This document shows positions 1 to 8,167 of a DNA stretch of 64,000 nt, in pieces. Within the stretch, counting starts at the first letter, position 1. Every line of letters starts with the position of its first letter. The stretch covers positions 1-64,000 of the forward strand of contig JAJHQZ010000004.1 of NCBI GenBank assembly GCA_020833055.1. Direction: 5' to 3'. Made by a program: the position numbers and the translations under genes. The DNA is from Candidatus Korarchaeum sp. (lineage in GTDB: Archaea > Korarchaeota > Korarchaeia > Korarchaeales > Korarchaeaceae). The notes beneath the pieces are model-generated. The model did no database searches. It had not been told where the DNA came from and worked only from the letters and a program-made list of their open reading frames with translations.

Positions 1-40
1 TACTACATAGTGACGTATTCACCACAGGCATTCGTCGAGT

Positions 41-693
41 GTCTCGATGAAAAGAGGATTGAAAGACAGGTTGAACCGCTTGGGATTACCATCACGAACT
101 GTGTCTCGATGAAAAGAGGATTGAAAGTTATGTCTAACTGAAATATAGCCCGACACACGTGCACCGGTCTCGATGAAAAGAGGATTGAAAGGAAAACGAC
201 GAATTAGTGAACTCCGAACCGATAAACGTGGTCTCGATGAAAAGAGGATTGAAAGCATAAAATAGTCCCCCCCAAAAAGAAAAATTAATAGGTCTCGATG
301 AAAAGAGGATTGAAAGCTTTATTGCCTAAGTAATAACCGTTGAACTGTACTTTGTCTCGATGAAAAGAGGATTGAAAGATTGAGGAACGGAGCACGCCTG
401 AGTGAAGCTTACGATGGTCTCGATGAAAAGAGGATTGAAAGTAACCTTTAATTATTGCCCATCCTGAGAAAACTTTTAGTCTCGATGAAAAGAGGATTGA
501 AAGTTTTGTCAAGGTTCGCCTTTCCCCTCATTGTTCCCGTGGTCTCGATGAAAAGAGGATTGAAAGATAGTTGTGTGGGCAATAGCTAACGCTCTCAAAG
601 CCAAAGTCTCGATGAAAAGAGGATTGAAAGCTCGTTTCCCACTTACCTGCCGCGGGGTTTCCCCCGCTGTCTCGATGAAAAGAGGATTGAAAG
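41..693 (+). CRISPR. CRISPR array, 11 repeats and 10 spacers
   Basis: Eleven identical 25-base repeats begin at 41, 103, 167, 231, 292, 354, 417, 479, 542, 606 and 669. Each starts GTCTCGATG and ends GGATTGAAAG. The ten spacers are 36-39 bases and all differ. The ATTGAAAG end is the usual 5' handle of archaeal type I/III crRNAs, so transcription should run left to right, with the leader to the left. Bases 1-40 before the first repeat hold no recognisable repeat; they could be a spacer of at least 40 bases cut by the window edge, or the end of the leader. The last repeat is not degenerate. No cas gene lies within the window. Short open frames crossing the array are artefacts of the repeat. Confidence 0.97.
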
Positions 694-1120
694 GTTCTTT
701 TAGCTCAAAAATTCTTTTGGATAATAATGTTCTTTCATTTGGGATAAGCTCCTAGAAGTTCCGCCGAAAGCTTCTCTTCCTATGCGATCCAAATACACGG
801 ATCTTTGATTCATATATGACCCATATTTCGTTTAATTCTCTAAAGTTTCTGACGCATGTATATGCTAAACTATACCATATTTTTTGAAATTGTTAGCTTT
901 CCTTACTACTCGAAACGCTCAACGAGTTCTAAAGATTATATCAGGTAGCAGAATTGTTACCCTGATTGAATGATAACTCAGGGAGCTGCCCTCGTGGCAG
1001 GAGCCCTCGCAGCGCCTCAGAAGGCCCCCTGCACAGGGAGCCTAACTTATGATCCGCGATACCCGCGGGCTGATCACTATATCCTAAAATTTTATAAATA
1101 CCTCGAACACGAGATATCCT
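694..1120. other. CRISPR trailer and intergenic region
   Basis: This 427-base stretch follows the last repeat. It begins AT-rich, which fits a trailer. I see no further repeat and no convincing gene. Its right end carries the promoter of the CPBP gene: a TATA-like TTTATAAA at 1091-1098. Confidence 0.6.
1091..1098 (+). promoter_or_regulatory. TATA box of CPBP protease gene
   Basis: TTTATAAA is centred about 26 bases before the ATG at 1121, so the transcript should begin at or next to the start codon. No Shine-Dalgarno site is seen. Confidence 0.6.
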
Positions 1121-1822
1121 ATGGGAGCTCGAAGGAGAGCTCTCCTTTACCACACCTCTATTCTAAGCATCCTGCCCCTAGTACTGAACGCTCTGATCAC
1201 CCCTATAATAGTTATCTCAGCCGTCTCCCTGCCGGAGTTCATTAGGGATCCGGTCTACTACATATACTTGTACGGCTACTTCCTCTGGCCCCTCTACCAT
1301 TTGCTGCTCGCGGGGGTCGCGCTGAAGTTCCTCAAGGCGGAGGGAGAGGATCTTAAAGATATCATAGGACCTTTTAGGGATAAGCCCCTGTTCACAGTCC
1401 TTCTAACAGTTCTGATGCTCGGCTTCTCCATACTGATATTTCAGGTGATCGAGCCCATCGTAGCTGAATTGATCTCCGGCCCCGGGACTTGGGAGCAGGT
1501 TGCGAATCTCTTCAAGAGGATCCCCCGCGCTCTAGCTACGTACAGCTTGCTCGTCGTACCCTTAACAGCGGGGATCTGTGAGGAACTCGTTTGGAGGGGA
1601 TACTTGCTCACTAGATTCGAGATACTGATGAAAGGAAGGGTTTGGGCCATACTCCTTCAGGCTACACTCTTCGGCCTCTGGCACGCATCCCCCTTCCTTC
1701 CTTTCTCAGTCCTGGTGGGAGCTGTGGCCGGTTACCTCTACGTCAGGACTAGGAGGCTCTTACCCCTGATGCTGAGCCACTGGCTGGGGGATGCCATAGG
1801 CTTAGCTATCATGTACTCCTAG
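1121..1822 (+). CDS. CPBP-family intramembrane metalloprotease (CAAX/Abi type)
   Basis: This 233-residue membrane protein has about six hydrophobic segments. It shows the CPBP signature: EELVWRGYL at residues 154-162 (EExxxR), then a His at 188 in FGLWHAS, then LSHWLGD at 218-224. In this family these residues form the intramembrane metal site of a protease related to Rce1 CAAX peptidases; some bacterial members act in immunity or toxin processing. The ATG is chosen because the TATA box at 1091-1098 would give a leaderless message. Its 3' end overlaps the convergent kptA gene by 14 bases. It is the first gene after the CRISPR array, but nothing shows a link. The substrate cannot be told from sequence. 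Confidence 0.85.
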   Translation: MGARRRALLYHTSILSILPLVLNALITPIIVISAVSLPEFIRDPVYYIYLYGYFLWPLYHLLLAGVALKFLKAEGEDLKDIIGPFRDKPLFTVLLTVLMLGFSILIFQVIEPIVAELISGPGTWEQVANLFKRIPRALATYSLLVVPLTAGICEELVWRGYLLTRFEILMKGRVWAILLQATLFGLWHASPFLPFSVLVGAVAGYLYVRTRRLLPLMLSHWLGDAIGLAIMYS

Positions 1823-2450
1823 CTCTCGGGAACCAAACTGCTCTCTGGCTACAGTCCTCCCATGAGTTAGAGTATTGAATATGCTCCGACTCAGCTTCCC
1901 GAGCCCTCTCCTCAACCTTCAGGCCGATTATATAATTTGGAGGCACTTCTCTCACGAGATACACCTTTCCAGCTTTCCTTATCTCGAATCCATCGTTTAT
2001 CATGGCTCTAGCATCAACTTCGAGCACGACGACATCTTCACCATGCCTCCTAGCTACGATAAAAGCATCCTCAACCGATGGGGAGAGGTGCACGTACTTC
2101 CTCTTCCCGGACCTTATTCCCTCCTCCCTTATCCTCCTCCAGGCCCTCAGAGTGGTACCGTGGTATAGAGTAGCCACGTCCCTTACAGGTACTCCCGCCT
2201 CGACATCGATGCTGTGACCGTAAGCTGCCCTTATCCTCCCATCCCTCACCTCGAACCTGCCCTTCTCATCGGCCTCGACCACTCTGAGTATGTGCTCCGG
2301 CCTGACCCACTCGTATCCCCTCTTCTCAGCGATCCTCCTGGCAATTTCCTCGAGGGTGACGCTGGAGAATCCCTTCTCATCTAAGGAGATCCCTATGTAA
2401 GAGGGGTTGTGCCTCAGTATGTATGAGAGGAGCTTGCTCAACTTCACCAT
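1809..2450 (-). CDS. kptA: RNA 2'-phosphotransferase (Tpt1/KptA)
   Basis: About 213 residues, matching KptA/Tpt1, which moves a 2'-phosphate from spliced RNA to NAD+. Family motifs include KLSKLLSYILRHNP near the N-terminus, YHGTT in the middle, and HLSPSVEDA. The last 25-30 residues extend beyond the usual family end and run into the convergent CPBP gene. The start is uncertain: ATG 2450 is listed, but TTG 2462 or GTG 2447 are in the same frame around a GGAGG and would change only a few residues. In archaea this enzyme may clean up after tRNA splicing or RNA ligation. Confidence 0.92.
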   Translation of the reverse strand: MVKLSKLLSYILRHNPSYIGISLDEKGFSSVTLEEIARRIAEKRGYEWVRPEHILRVVEADEKGRFEVRDGRIRAAYGHSIDVEAGVPVRDVATLYHGTTLRAWRRIREEGIRSGKRKYVHLSPSVEDAFIVARRHGEDVVVLEVDARAMINDGFEIRKAGKVYLVREVPPNYIIGLKVEERAREAESEHIQYSNSWEDCSQRAVWFPRARST

Positions 2451-2576
2451 CCTCCGCTCCAATTTCCCACCTAGGTCTGGGGATTCCAGCTGGGGCTATT
2501 AGCTTGACTGTGCTTGAGGACTGTTGATGAGCGGCGAGGATGGAGTAAAAGCTTGAAGATCGAATAAAAAGGGATT

Positions 2577-2798
2577 TCAAGCCTCCTGAATCATGACTTT
2601 TATGTGCTCTAGCAAGCTCTTCAGTACATTTTCTCTCGCTCTCCAGACCTCCAGACCAGCTATGGAGCCGTCCTCCGCTATCTCGATGAAGAGATCCTCC
2701 GCTATCTCTACAGTATCCTTCAGGGGACCTTCCTTGATGAGTATGTAGAGTATGTCCGCCTCCGGATCGAATCGCACCTTCATCTCACCCTTATCCAT
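2577..2798 (-). CDS. DUF2283 family protein, probable antitoxin
   Basis: This 73-residue acidic protein has the DUF2283 pattern: MKVRFDPEADILYI, then an acidic middle, then IAGLEVWRA. It starts seven bases after the DUF4258 gene ends, with a GGAGGTGAG ribosome site before the ATG, so the two are co-transcribed. In other prokaryotes DUF2283 genes commonly follow DUF4258 genes, and the pair is thought to be a toxin-antitoxin system. That role is inferred here from the pairing. Confidence 0.75.
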   Translation of the reverse strand: MDKGEMKVRFDPEADILYILIKEGPLKDTVEIAEDLFIEIAEDGSIAGLEVWRARENVLKSLLEHIKVMIQEA

Positions 2799-2805
2799 CT
2801 TCCTC

Positions 2806-3081
2806 TCACCTCCCTATTGCGGACACTATCTTCTCAATATTGCTGGTATCCAGAACACTTATAACTCTTTTCAGCTCATCGCGTTTCTCATATACTACGA
2901 TGAGCCAGTGTCCAGCTTTCTTTCTCGGACCTATGCACACACTATATCCGGTGAGTATATCAAAATACGTCATCACTGGATTGTTGAGCGTTTCCTCTAC
3001 TTCTTTTTCATCTATAACTCTTTCTTTAAGCCTATTTTTGGCATGTTCAGTCAATTCGAAGCTATTGTCCGAGCATTTCAT
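2806..3081 (-). CDS. DUF4258 protein, RelE/BrnT-like putative toxin
   Basis: About 91 residues with the DUF4258 features: FELTEHAKNRLKER near the N-terminus, a central GYSVCIGPRKKAGHWLIVVY strand region, and a C-terminal VISVLD. The fold resembles RelE/BrnT ribonucleases. ATG 3081 is preferred over GTG 3096 because a TATA-like run at 3104-3112 is centred about 27 bases upstream, giving a leaderless start. It heads a two-gene unit with DUF2283. Toxin activity is inferred from family pairing. Confidence 0.72.
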   Translation of the reverse strand: MKCSDNSFELTEHAKNRLKERVIDEKEVEETLNNPVMTYFDILTGYSVCIGPRKKAGHWLIVVYEKRDELKRVISVLDTSNIEKIVSAIGR

Positions 3082-3207
3082 TCGTAACTCTCTCACTTAA
3101 AATCTTTTTAAATTTGAAGTTCCAGAATTATCCTGAGAGGCGGAGGTACTATTTAATAACTGAATTCGACTCATTCAATAAAGGGAAACTCCTGATTAAA
3201 TTGCAAT

Positions 3208-3804
3208 TTACCTGAATGCATTATATATGAACTCCAGCCCGAAGAAGATCAGGATGAGGCTCAGGATACCCATTATCGCTTTGAGGAGGGACTCGTTCAA
3301 CCTGCTACCCTTGTAAAAAGCGTAAGCTACGAAAGTGAGCCATGCGAAATCCATCCAGACGTGAAGGGCGTACATGAGCATCACCCCCAGTGGGAACTGC
3401 ATGGAGTCCATGACTAGCTTAGCCCCTACGGTGAGCCACCAGATTATGAAGTATGGGTTGAGCGCAGTTAGTAAGATGCCCGCGACGAAAGCATTCCCAT
3501 TTCTCTCGGAGGCATCTATTCTGACCTTCCCCAAAGATCTGATCTGAGTGAGGGCGAAGTAGAGGAGGAAAGCTCCCCCTATGATGGAGAGGAGCTGTTT
3601 GAAGCTCTGAGCTATGGAGAGGCCAGCTGATATGAGGAGGACTAGGGGGAGCTCGAAGGCCATGTGACCTAAGGATATCAGGAGCCCAGCTCTCTTCCCG
3701 CTCCTGATCCCTAGGCCAGCTGCTGACACCGTTAGGGGCCCAGGGGAGAGGGCTCCGGACACCGTTATCGCTTCCACCTCCGCTATGAATGAGAGCAAAT
3801 CCAT
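3208..3804 (-). CDS. LysE/RhtB-family exporter
   Basis: A 198-residue integral membrane protein with about six hydrophobic segments. The N-terminal GALSPGPLTVSAAG (residues 17-30) carries the SPGP signature of LysE/RhtB amino acid exporters, and ALNPYFIIWW is the matching motif of the second repeat. The gene has its own promoter: CTTATAAAAGG lies about 25 bases before the ATG. The substrate (basic amino acid, homoserine, or a cation) cannot be assigned. Confidence 0.85.
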   Translation of the reverse strand: MDLLSFIAEVEAITVSGALSPGPLTVSAAGLGIRSGKRAGLLISLGHMAFELPLVLLISAGLSIAQSFKQLLSIIGGAFLLYFALTQIRSLGKVRIDASERNGNAFVAGILLTALNPYFIIWWLTVGAKLVMDSMQFPLGVMLMYALHVWMDFAWLTFVAYAFYKGSRLNESLLKAIMGILSLILIFFGLEFIYNAFR

Positions 3805-3926
3805 AGGCGAAGTCCCTCATCGCCTTTTATAAGAATTGATTGCGTTGAAATCCGCAGATTCCCCAATCCTCTCAGTATAGAGTATCAGCCTTTTTAATTC
3901 CCATTGCCTTGAGTCGAGGTGATGAG

Positions 3927-4736
3927 TTGCTTAAAGCCATAATGCTCATACTCATCCTGCAGCTCCACGCCCCCTCCCAGGCTTCTGATCTCTCCTTCAG
4001 AGGGGCTAATATCGCCCTCTGGGGATTCGATTATGATTGGCTCGAGTCCACCCTCCGGAAGCTGAGGGAGATAGGGTTCGATAGCGTCCTCCTGACCGTA
4101 TACCTCAAAATGGATTCCCCTAATTCGAGTTACGTCAGGAGGTTCGAGTACACGCCGGAGGATGACGAGATAAGGCTCGCTATCTCTAAGGCGAGGGAAA
4201 TGGGGTTCAAGGTCCTCCTGAGGGTAGCTATCTACCTCGACTCTGGATGGGGAGGGGATGTGATGCCAGAGGATATGGGCTCCTGGCTCGAGAGCTACAA
4301 ATCTTACCTCATCCGCTACTCCAGGCTTGGAGCTGACGGCTTCATCTTAGGGGCTGAGCTCTGCTCCATAGATAAGAGGGAGGAATTCAGAGAACTCGTG
4401 AAGGAGATAAGGAGGAATTACAGCGGAATCCTCGGTTACTCGGCCAACTGGGGGTCTGAGGAGACTTCCTTCTGGGACCTGCTCGATTTCATAGGGATAG
4501 ATGCTTACTATCCAGTGGGGGACTGGGACAGGATTCACGCAGAGCGCATAGAGCCCCTCCTCAAATACGGGAAGCCGATAATATTCACGGAGATCGGTTA
4601 TAGAAGCATAAAAAATGCTCATGAGAGACCATGGGATTGGAAAATTAAATCTGAGGTGGATTACGGTGAGCAGGCCCGCCTATGGAGCCTTTTCTTGGAG
4701 GTAGAGGCTCCCAGGATATCGGGCTTCTTCCACTAG
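3927..4736 (+). CDS. Secreted GH113-like glycoside hydrolase, ends at in-frame TAG
   Basis: The N-terminus is a hydrophobic signal peptide (about 20 residues to QAS), followed by a TIM-barrel domain resembling GH113 endo-mannanase-like enzymes. Likely catalytic residues are the Glu in LGAEL (acid/base) and the Glu in IFTEIGY (nucleophile). TTG 3927 is chosen because GAGGTGAT lies three bases upstream, the same spacing as at the NAD(P)HX repair gene; TTG 3909 and ATG 3942 are in frame. The frame stops at TAG 4734-4736 just after GFFH, before the last barrel strand is finished. The same frame continues open to 5231 (next entry). Activity is inferred from fold only. Confidence 0.72.
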   Translation: MLKAIMLILILQLHAPSQASDLSFRGANIALWGFDYDWLESTLRKLREIGFDSVLLTVYLKMDSPNSSYVRRFEYTPEDDEIRLAISKAREMGFKVLLRVAIYLDSGWGGDVMPEDMGSWLESYKSYLIRYSRLGADGFILGAELCSIDKREEFRELVKEIRRNYSGILGYSANWGSEETSFWDLLDFIGIDAYYPVGDWDRIHAERIEPLLKYGKPIIFTEIGYRSIKNAHERPWDWKIKSEVDYGEQARLWSLFLEVEAPRISGFFH

Positions 4737-5231
4737 GCTGAGGCCCCCTGGGGGGATGATGGGACCGGCTACTCCATAATTGGAAAGCCAGCTGAGGGTG
4801 TGATGAGGAGGGGTCTCATGAAGCTGCTCCTATCATCGAATCCAGCTTACTGCGTGGCATCTGAAGTGGATGAGAGGTCGCTTAGGGAAGCGCAGCCGGG
4901 AGCCGAGGTGGGGGAGGATTGCAGGATAATAGTGGGTGGGCCCCTCGCCAACCCGAGGAGCAGGATCTACGAGGCCAACTTCGGGAGGGATGAGCTCAGG
5001 ATAAATCGGAGCGTTTACAGGAGCGTATGGGGGAAGTTGGATTATGCCCTCCTGACCTTCAGGGAGGGGAGGATTTACCTCATGGGGGTGCACAGGTTCG
5101 GGACCAAGGCTGCGATAATGTGGCTCTCTAAAGGGCTTCACTTCACCTCAGCTGTAATAAGGTGGAGGGACCTCAACGGGGACGGGGACGTCGAGATGGA
5201 GGAGATAGATGTTATCTACGTGAGGGCGTGA
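4737..5231 (+). pseudogene. In-frame continuation past TAG: barrel end plus S-layer-like domain
   Basis: In the same frame as the glycosidase, and directly after its TAG, the sequence reads AEAPWGDDGTGYSIIGKPAE, the normal C-terminal end of a GH113-like barrel. A further 140 or so residues follow, with IIVGGPLANPRS, a pattern common in archaeal surface-layer proteins, and an EF-hand-like DLNGDGDVEMEEI. The tract is open for 164 codons with no decay. A separate start at ATG 4800 or 4803 is possible but would cut inside the joined protein. Three readings fit: a Trp codon (TGG) mutated to TAG, a sequencing error, or readthrough. Confidence 0.6.
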
Positions 5232-5576
5232 GCTCCTTGGGAGGGCCTATCGAGGATAAGAGCCTACTGTTCATCCATAAATGCTGTCCTCTCAGCTCCT
5301 CTCCGACAGCCAGGAGCGTTGAGAGTAGCTTCATCGGCCTCTTTGTTAGACAATATAGGCCGCGTCCATCATGTAAGAGTGAGCTGAAGAGATCCTAAAA
5401 ATTGATGGTGCTCATGCGAGCGTTCTGTGGAGTTGCATGTCTCGAACCCCCTCTATGGCATTCCGGAATATTCCGGAATATGCCGGAATCCTTATTGCTC
5501 TTAGAACAATAGGAACTCAATTGAATAAATGTTGAGTAATCCCCTAACCGGAGACTCTGGCCTCAGCCCATATTAG
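5232..5576. other. Convergent intergenic region with palindromic repeats
   Basis: This stretch lies between the ends of two convergent genes. I see no gene in it. Its only clear structure is the triple palindrome at 5460-5489, listed separately. Confidence 0.5.
5460..5489. repeat. Three tandem 10-bp palindromes
   Basis: ATTCCGGAAT occurs at 5460-5469 and again at 5470-5479. A third unit at 5480-5489 is ATGCCGGAAT, one base different. Each of the first two units is its own reverse complement. The 10-bp period puts all three on one face of the helix. It sits between two convergent gene ends, so it is not an ordinary promoter operator. Confidence 0.85.
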
Positions 5577-6032
5577 CTAGAGCTTTATCGTCTTCCTCTC
5601 CGAGAACTTCACTTCGACTGGTATGAAGATGACATTGACTTTCATAGTCCCGTTGACGTTCAAATCGACCTTCCCCTCGGAGAGGAGATTTGCAAGCGCT
5701 TTCCCGAGGCCAGAGTAGTAGAGATCCATGAGACCGCTCTCGCATACCCTCGATTTGGGAGGAATTGCTATCTTATTCAAGCTCCCGTTCCCTACTTTCG
5801 CATCCTCAACGTATATCCCATACCTCATTTCCTCGGCCGAGTAATAGTAGCTGGAGGGGTTCTCCATGCAAAGAGTAACATTTATTGTGACTTTTTCGAA
5901 GCTGGCTCCTGCTATCTCCATCCTCTCAACGTTCACGCTTATCCTCTTAGCCGATGAGATCATATCGTTCAGATAGAGAGCTGAGGCTACGATGAGCAGC
6001 ATTATGGGGATTAGGATGAGAGAATTCCTCAT
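5577..6032 (-). CDS. Membrane-anchored LEA-2/WHy domain protein
   Basis: About 151 residues. A single N-terminal hydrophobic segment (NSLILIPIMLLIVASALYL) is followed by an all-beta region resembling the LEA-14/WHy domain: VEKVTINVTL-like strand pairs, IPPKSR in the middle, and a repeat-like VDLNVNGTMKVNVIF near the end. The domain would lie outside the membrane. ATG 6032 is preferred over 6056 because a T-rich TATA-like element lies about 28 bases upstream. The role is unknown; related proteins are linked to desiccation or stress. Confidence 0.65.
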   Translation of the reverse strand: MRNSLILIPIMLLIVASALYLNDMISSAKRISVNVERMEIAGASFEKVTINVTLCMENPSSYYYSAEEMRYGIYVEDAKVGNGSLNKIAIPPKSRVCESGLMDLYYSGLGKALANLLSEGKVDLNVNGTMKVNVIFIPVEVKFSERKTIKL

Positions 6033-6212
6033 AAGGGGGAGAGGAAGGGGAAGCATAAAAATTCAATCGCCTAGGATTTCATGCCCAATGAAGGGATGAG
6101 GGTAGTGGTGCAGACATGCCCTTTCCAGCAGAGCCTCCAGCTGATGTGGAATTCTCCTGAGGACTAACTCCACTGACTCAAGTTTTTTAGGGGGAACCGC
6201 ATGAGATAGCGT

Positions 6213-6566
6213 ATGGGCCATATATGGGTTAAGGTGAGGATAGGCAGACCCGATGGAACTAAGTACGTGGATACTGATGCTCTAGTCGACACTGGAGCAA
6301 CTCTCACCGTAATCCCGAGGAGCTTGGCATCGGAATTAGATCTGCAAGTGACTGGTAAGACTTACGTCGAGACCGCTGCTGGGAGGATAGAGCAAGATAG
6401 GTCGAGAGCGTTCATAGAGATAGAGGGTAGAAGCGAGATCGTGCCCGTCCTAGTATCTGATATCGTAGATAAGGTGTTGATAGGAGTAACGACGCTAGAG
6501 GTACTGGGGCTCAGGGTGGATCCCGTGACGGGGAAGCTCGTGGAGTGGACTATACTCATGTTCTGA
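6213..6566 (+). CDS. Clan AA (retropepsin-like) aspartic protease domain protein
   Basis: A 117-residue single-domain protein. ALVDTGATLTVIP (residues 23-35) is the hallmark DTGAT loop of retropepsin-fold proteases, with Asp26 as the catalytic residue, followed by the hydrophobic VLIGVTTLEVLGL pattern of clan AA. At this size it would need to dimerise to form an active site. A TATA-like TTTTTTA lies about 27 bases before the ATG. A diverged relative at 48552-48968 lacks the Asp. The biological role of these small archaeal proteins is unknown to me. Confidence 0.8.
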   Translation: MGHIWVKVRIGRPDGTKYVDTDALVDTGATLTVIPRSLASELDLQVTGKTYVETAAGRIEQDRSRAFIEIEGRSEIVPVLVSDIVDKVLIGVTTLEVLGLRVDPVTGKLVEWTILMF

Positions 6567-6687
6567 ATATCTTAGTCGTTCTCCAGAATTTATTTGGAGC
6601 TCAATGGTCTCTTTGAAAGAAGTTCAGGGATGGAGCGATCTCAAGGCCCCTGAACGTTTAGCTCCTCCGTAAATCCCCATCGACCAA

Positions 6688-7029
6688 TCAGGACTGAAGA
6701 ATCTCTAATCTCAGCTTAGGCTCTATCTCTCCGATGATCTGAAAGTGACTGTCGAGGGTCACGAGTGTCATGTCATTATTGAGCGCAGTAGCAGCTATAA
6801 CGAGATCAGCAGCTGGTAGAGGGTTCCCTATCTCACGCAACTTCATCTGCCAATTGATAGCTGTCTTATAGTCCTCTTTAGTGGGATACAGTACTTCGGG
6901 AACGTAGAGCAAGGATGGAGGCCACTCGACGGCGGTTATGATTGAGATAGCCCCTATCAAAGTTTTATATCCTCTGTGGAGCACTAACTCAATTACTGCG
7001 CTTGTGTCATAGAGCTTAACCTTTTCCAC
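6688..7029 (-). CDS. vapC: VapC-type PIN-domain toxin
   Basis: A 113-residue PIN-domain protein. The acidic residues of the nuclease site are visible: Asp in KLYDTSAVIE, Glu in ITAVEWPP, and the pair in PAADLVIAATA and LVTLDSHF. PIN toxins cut RNA, often tRNA or rRNA, and need a divalent metal. It starts with GTG at 7029, overlapping the upstream antitoxin gene by 37 bases, which implies translational coupling. The toxin role rests on this pairing. Confidence 0.88.
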   Translation of the reverse strand: MEKVKLYDTSAVIELVLHRGYKTLIGAISIITAVEWPPSLLYVPEVLYPTKEDYKTAINWQMKLREIGNPLPAADLVIAATALNNDMTLVTLDSHFQIIGEIEPKLRLEILQS

Positions 7030-7274
7030 TCTCTCTCCCTCATCAATTCGTACATCCTCATCTCTTCATCAGCAGACATCGGCCTCAGATCATCCTTCGA
7101 GACCCCGAGCCTCTCGATGAGCTCCTCGCTATGCTCCCTATATTTGATCCCCTCTAACATCCTCAAATACTCCTCAATGCTCCTCCTGACGACCTCGCTC
7201 CAGTTGATCTCGCTGTGCTCCCTCATCCTCTCAGCGAGTCTCTTGGGGATCCTCACGGTGAAGTTCACGGACAT
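6993..7274 (-). CDS. vapB: VapB-type antitoxin, ribbon-helix-helix
   Basis: About 93 residues. The N-terminal SVNFTVRIPKRLAERM followed by an INWSEVVRRSIEEYL helix is the ribbon-helix-helix DNA-binding fold. The C-terminal half is charged and should bind the PIN toxin encoded next. ATG 7274 is chosen over the longer frame because the RHH domain begins there and because a TATA box (about 7302-7310) and a direct repeat (7277-7293) lie just upstream. Autorepression through that repeat is likely. Confidence 0.85.
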   Translation of the reverse strand: MSVNFTVRIPKRLAERMREHSEINWSEVVRRSIEEYLRMLEGIKYREHSEELIERLGVSKDDLRPMSADEEMRMYELMREREWKRLSSMTQAQ

Positions 7275-7276
7275 GC

Positions 7277-7293
7277 ACGTACACCTACGTACA
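7277..7293. promoter_or_regulatory. Direct-repeat operator upstream of vapB
   Basis: ACGTACA occurs at 7277-7283 and 7287-7293, one helical turn (10 bp) apart. It lies between the vapB TATA box and start codon, where transcription should begin. RHH antitoxins usually bind paired short sites at such spacing, so this is a likely autoregulatory operator. Confidence 0.6.
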
Positions 7294-7576
7294 GAGAGGC
7301 AGGAAATATAAAAGCTTTTTGCCTTCGTAAATCGAGGAGATTGAAGTAGAATATCTTTTTCCAATCGATGATCGTTCACTATATGCAGCTATTCCCTTTT
7401 AATCTTCTTTCAATCCCCGATGCGAGTAAAGGGCTGAGAATGGCTTCAGGGGTCGAACGGGCTGAGATAACTCCAAGATCTATTCATGAGAGATCCTAAG
7501 TGCGAAGTGCACACTACCTATCAGAGTCATCCCGGAAAGCTTTTATTTTTTCCTGAGGGGGAGCGGAGGTGTTCCT

Positions 7577-8167
7577 ATGGATGTAATATTCGACCTAGCG
7601 CTAGCTCTACTCCTCTTCGTCATAATAATCCTGACCGTCATACTGACCAAGAGGTTCAGCAACCCCTGGGTGAACAGGAAGATAATACACCTCTCCTCAG
7701 TACCGGCTGTCATCAGTTATATGTACTTATTCACTGAGCCCTATATCTTCTTCTCATTCGCCCTCTTCTTCACTCTAATGCTCCTCATACCTCACTTGAA
7801 GAAAAGGGAGATGAGCTGGTTCCAATTGAAGGAGAACTACGGTGAGGTCTATTATACAGTGAGCTTCGCCGCCCTATCCCTACTCCTCTGGGATTTCGAT
7901 AGGATCTTAGCCGGTTTATCGATGCTATTCATGGCTGTGGGAGACTCCGTAACTGGATTGGTCAGATCTAGGATATTGAAGGAGAGGGGGAAACACGTAT
8001 CTGGGAGTATAGCGATGTTCATAGTATGCTCGATCATGGGGTACTATCTGTACGGAGCTGAGGGCCTGCTCCTATCCGCTGTAGCTACTCTCGCGGAGTA
8101 CCAGCCTTGGCTCGATGATAATATCGCCGTACCTCTCGTGACGACCCTAACAGGTATCCTGATATGA
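7577..8167 (+). CDS. Dolichol/phytol kinase-like integral membrane enzyme
   Basis: A 196-residue protein with about six membrane segments. RKIIHLSS (residues 34-41), MAVGDSVTGLVRSRI and the later HVSGSIAMF match the SEC59/phytol kinase family, which phosphorylates polyprenols with CTP and is related to phosphatidate cytidylyltransferases. A polyprenol kinase role in lipid or glycan-carrier metabolism is inferred. GGAGGTG lies a few bases before the ATG. The gene stands alone. Confidence 0.8.
   Translation: MDVIFDLALALLLFVIIILTVILTKRFSNPWVNRKIIHLSSVPAVISYMYLFTEPYIFFSFALFFTLMLLIPHLKKREMSWFQLKENYGEVYYTVSFAALSLLLWDFDRILAGLSMLFMAVGDSVTGLVRSRILKERGKHVSGSIAMFIVCSIMGYYLYGAEGLLLSAVATLAEYQPWLDDNIAVPLVTTLTGILI

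Noticed and set aside
19-755. Open reading frames across the CRISPR array on both strands
   Set aside because: They arise from the repeat itself (SMKRGLK or FNPLFIET-type reading each unit) and have no ribosome site or promoter.
4734-4736. Pyrrolysine coding at the TAG
   Set aside because: No pylTSBCD genes are seen, several other genes here end in TAG, and Trp is the expected residue.
7407-7426. Possible second degenerate CRISPR repeat (CTTTCAATCC followed by CGATGCGAG)
   Set aside because: Only the first ten bases match the reverse repeat in a row; the rest needs a gap, so it may be chance.
7415-7470. Possible C/D box RNA (two CTGA boxes 30 bases apart)
   Set aside because: The C box would be CGATGCG, too far from RUGAUGA, and no terminal stem is seen.
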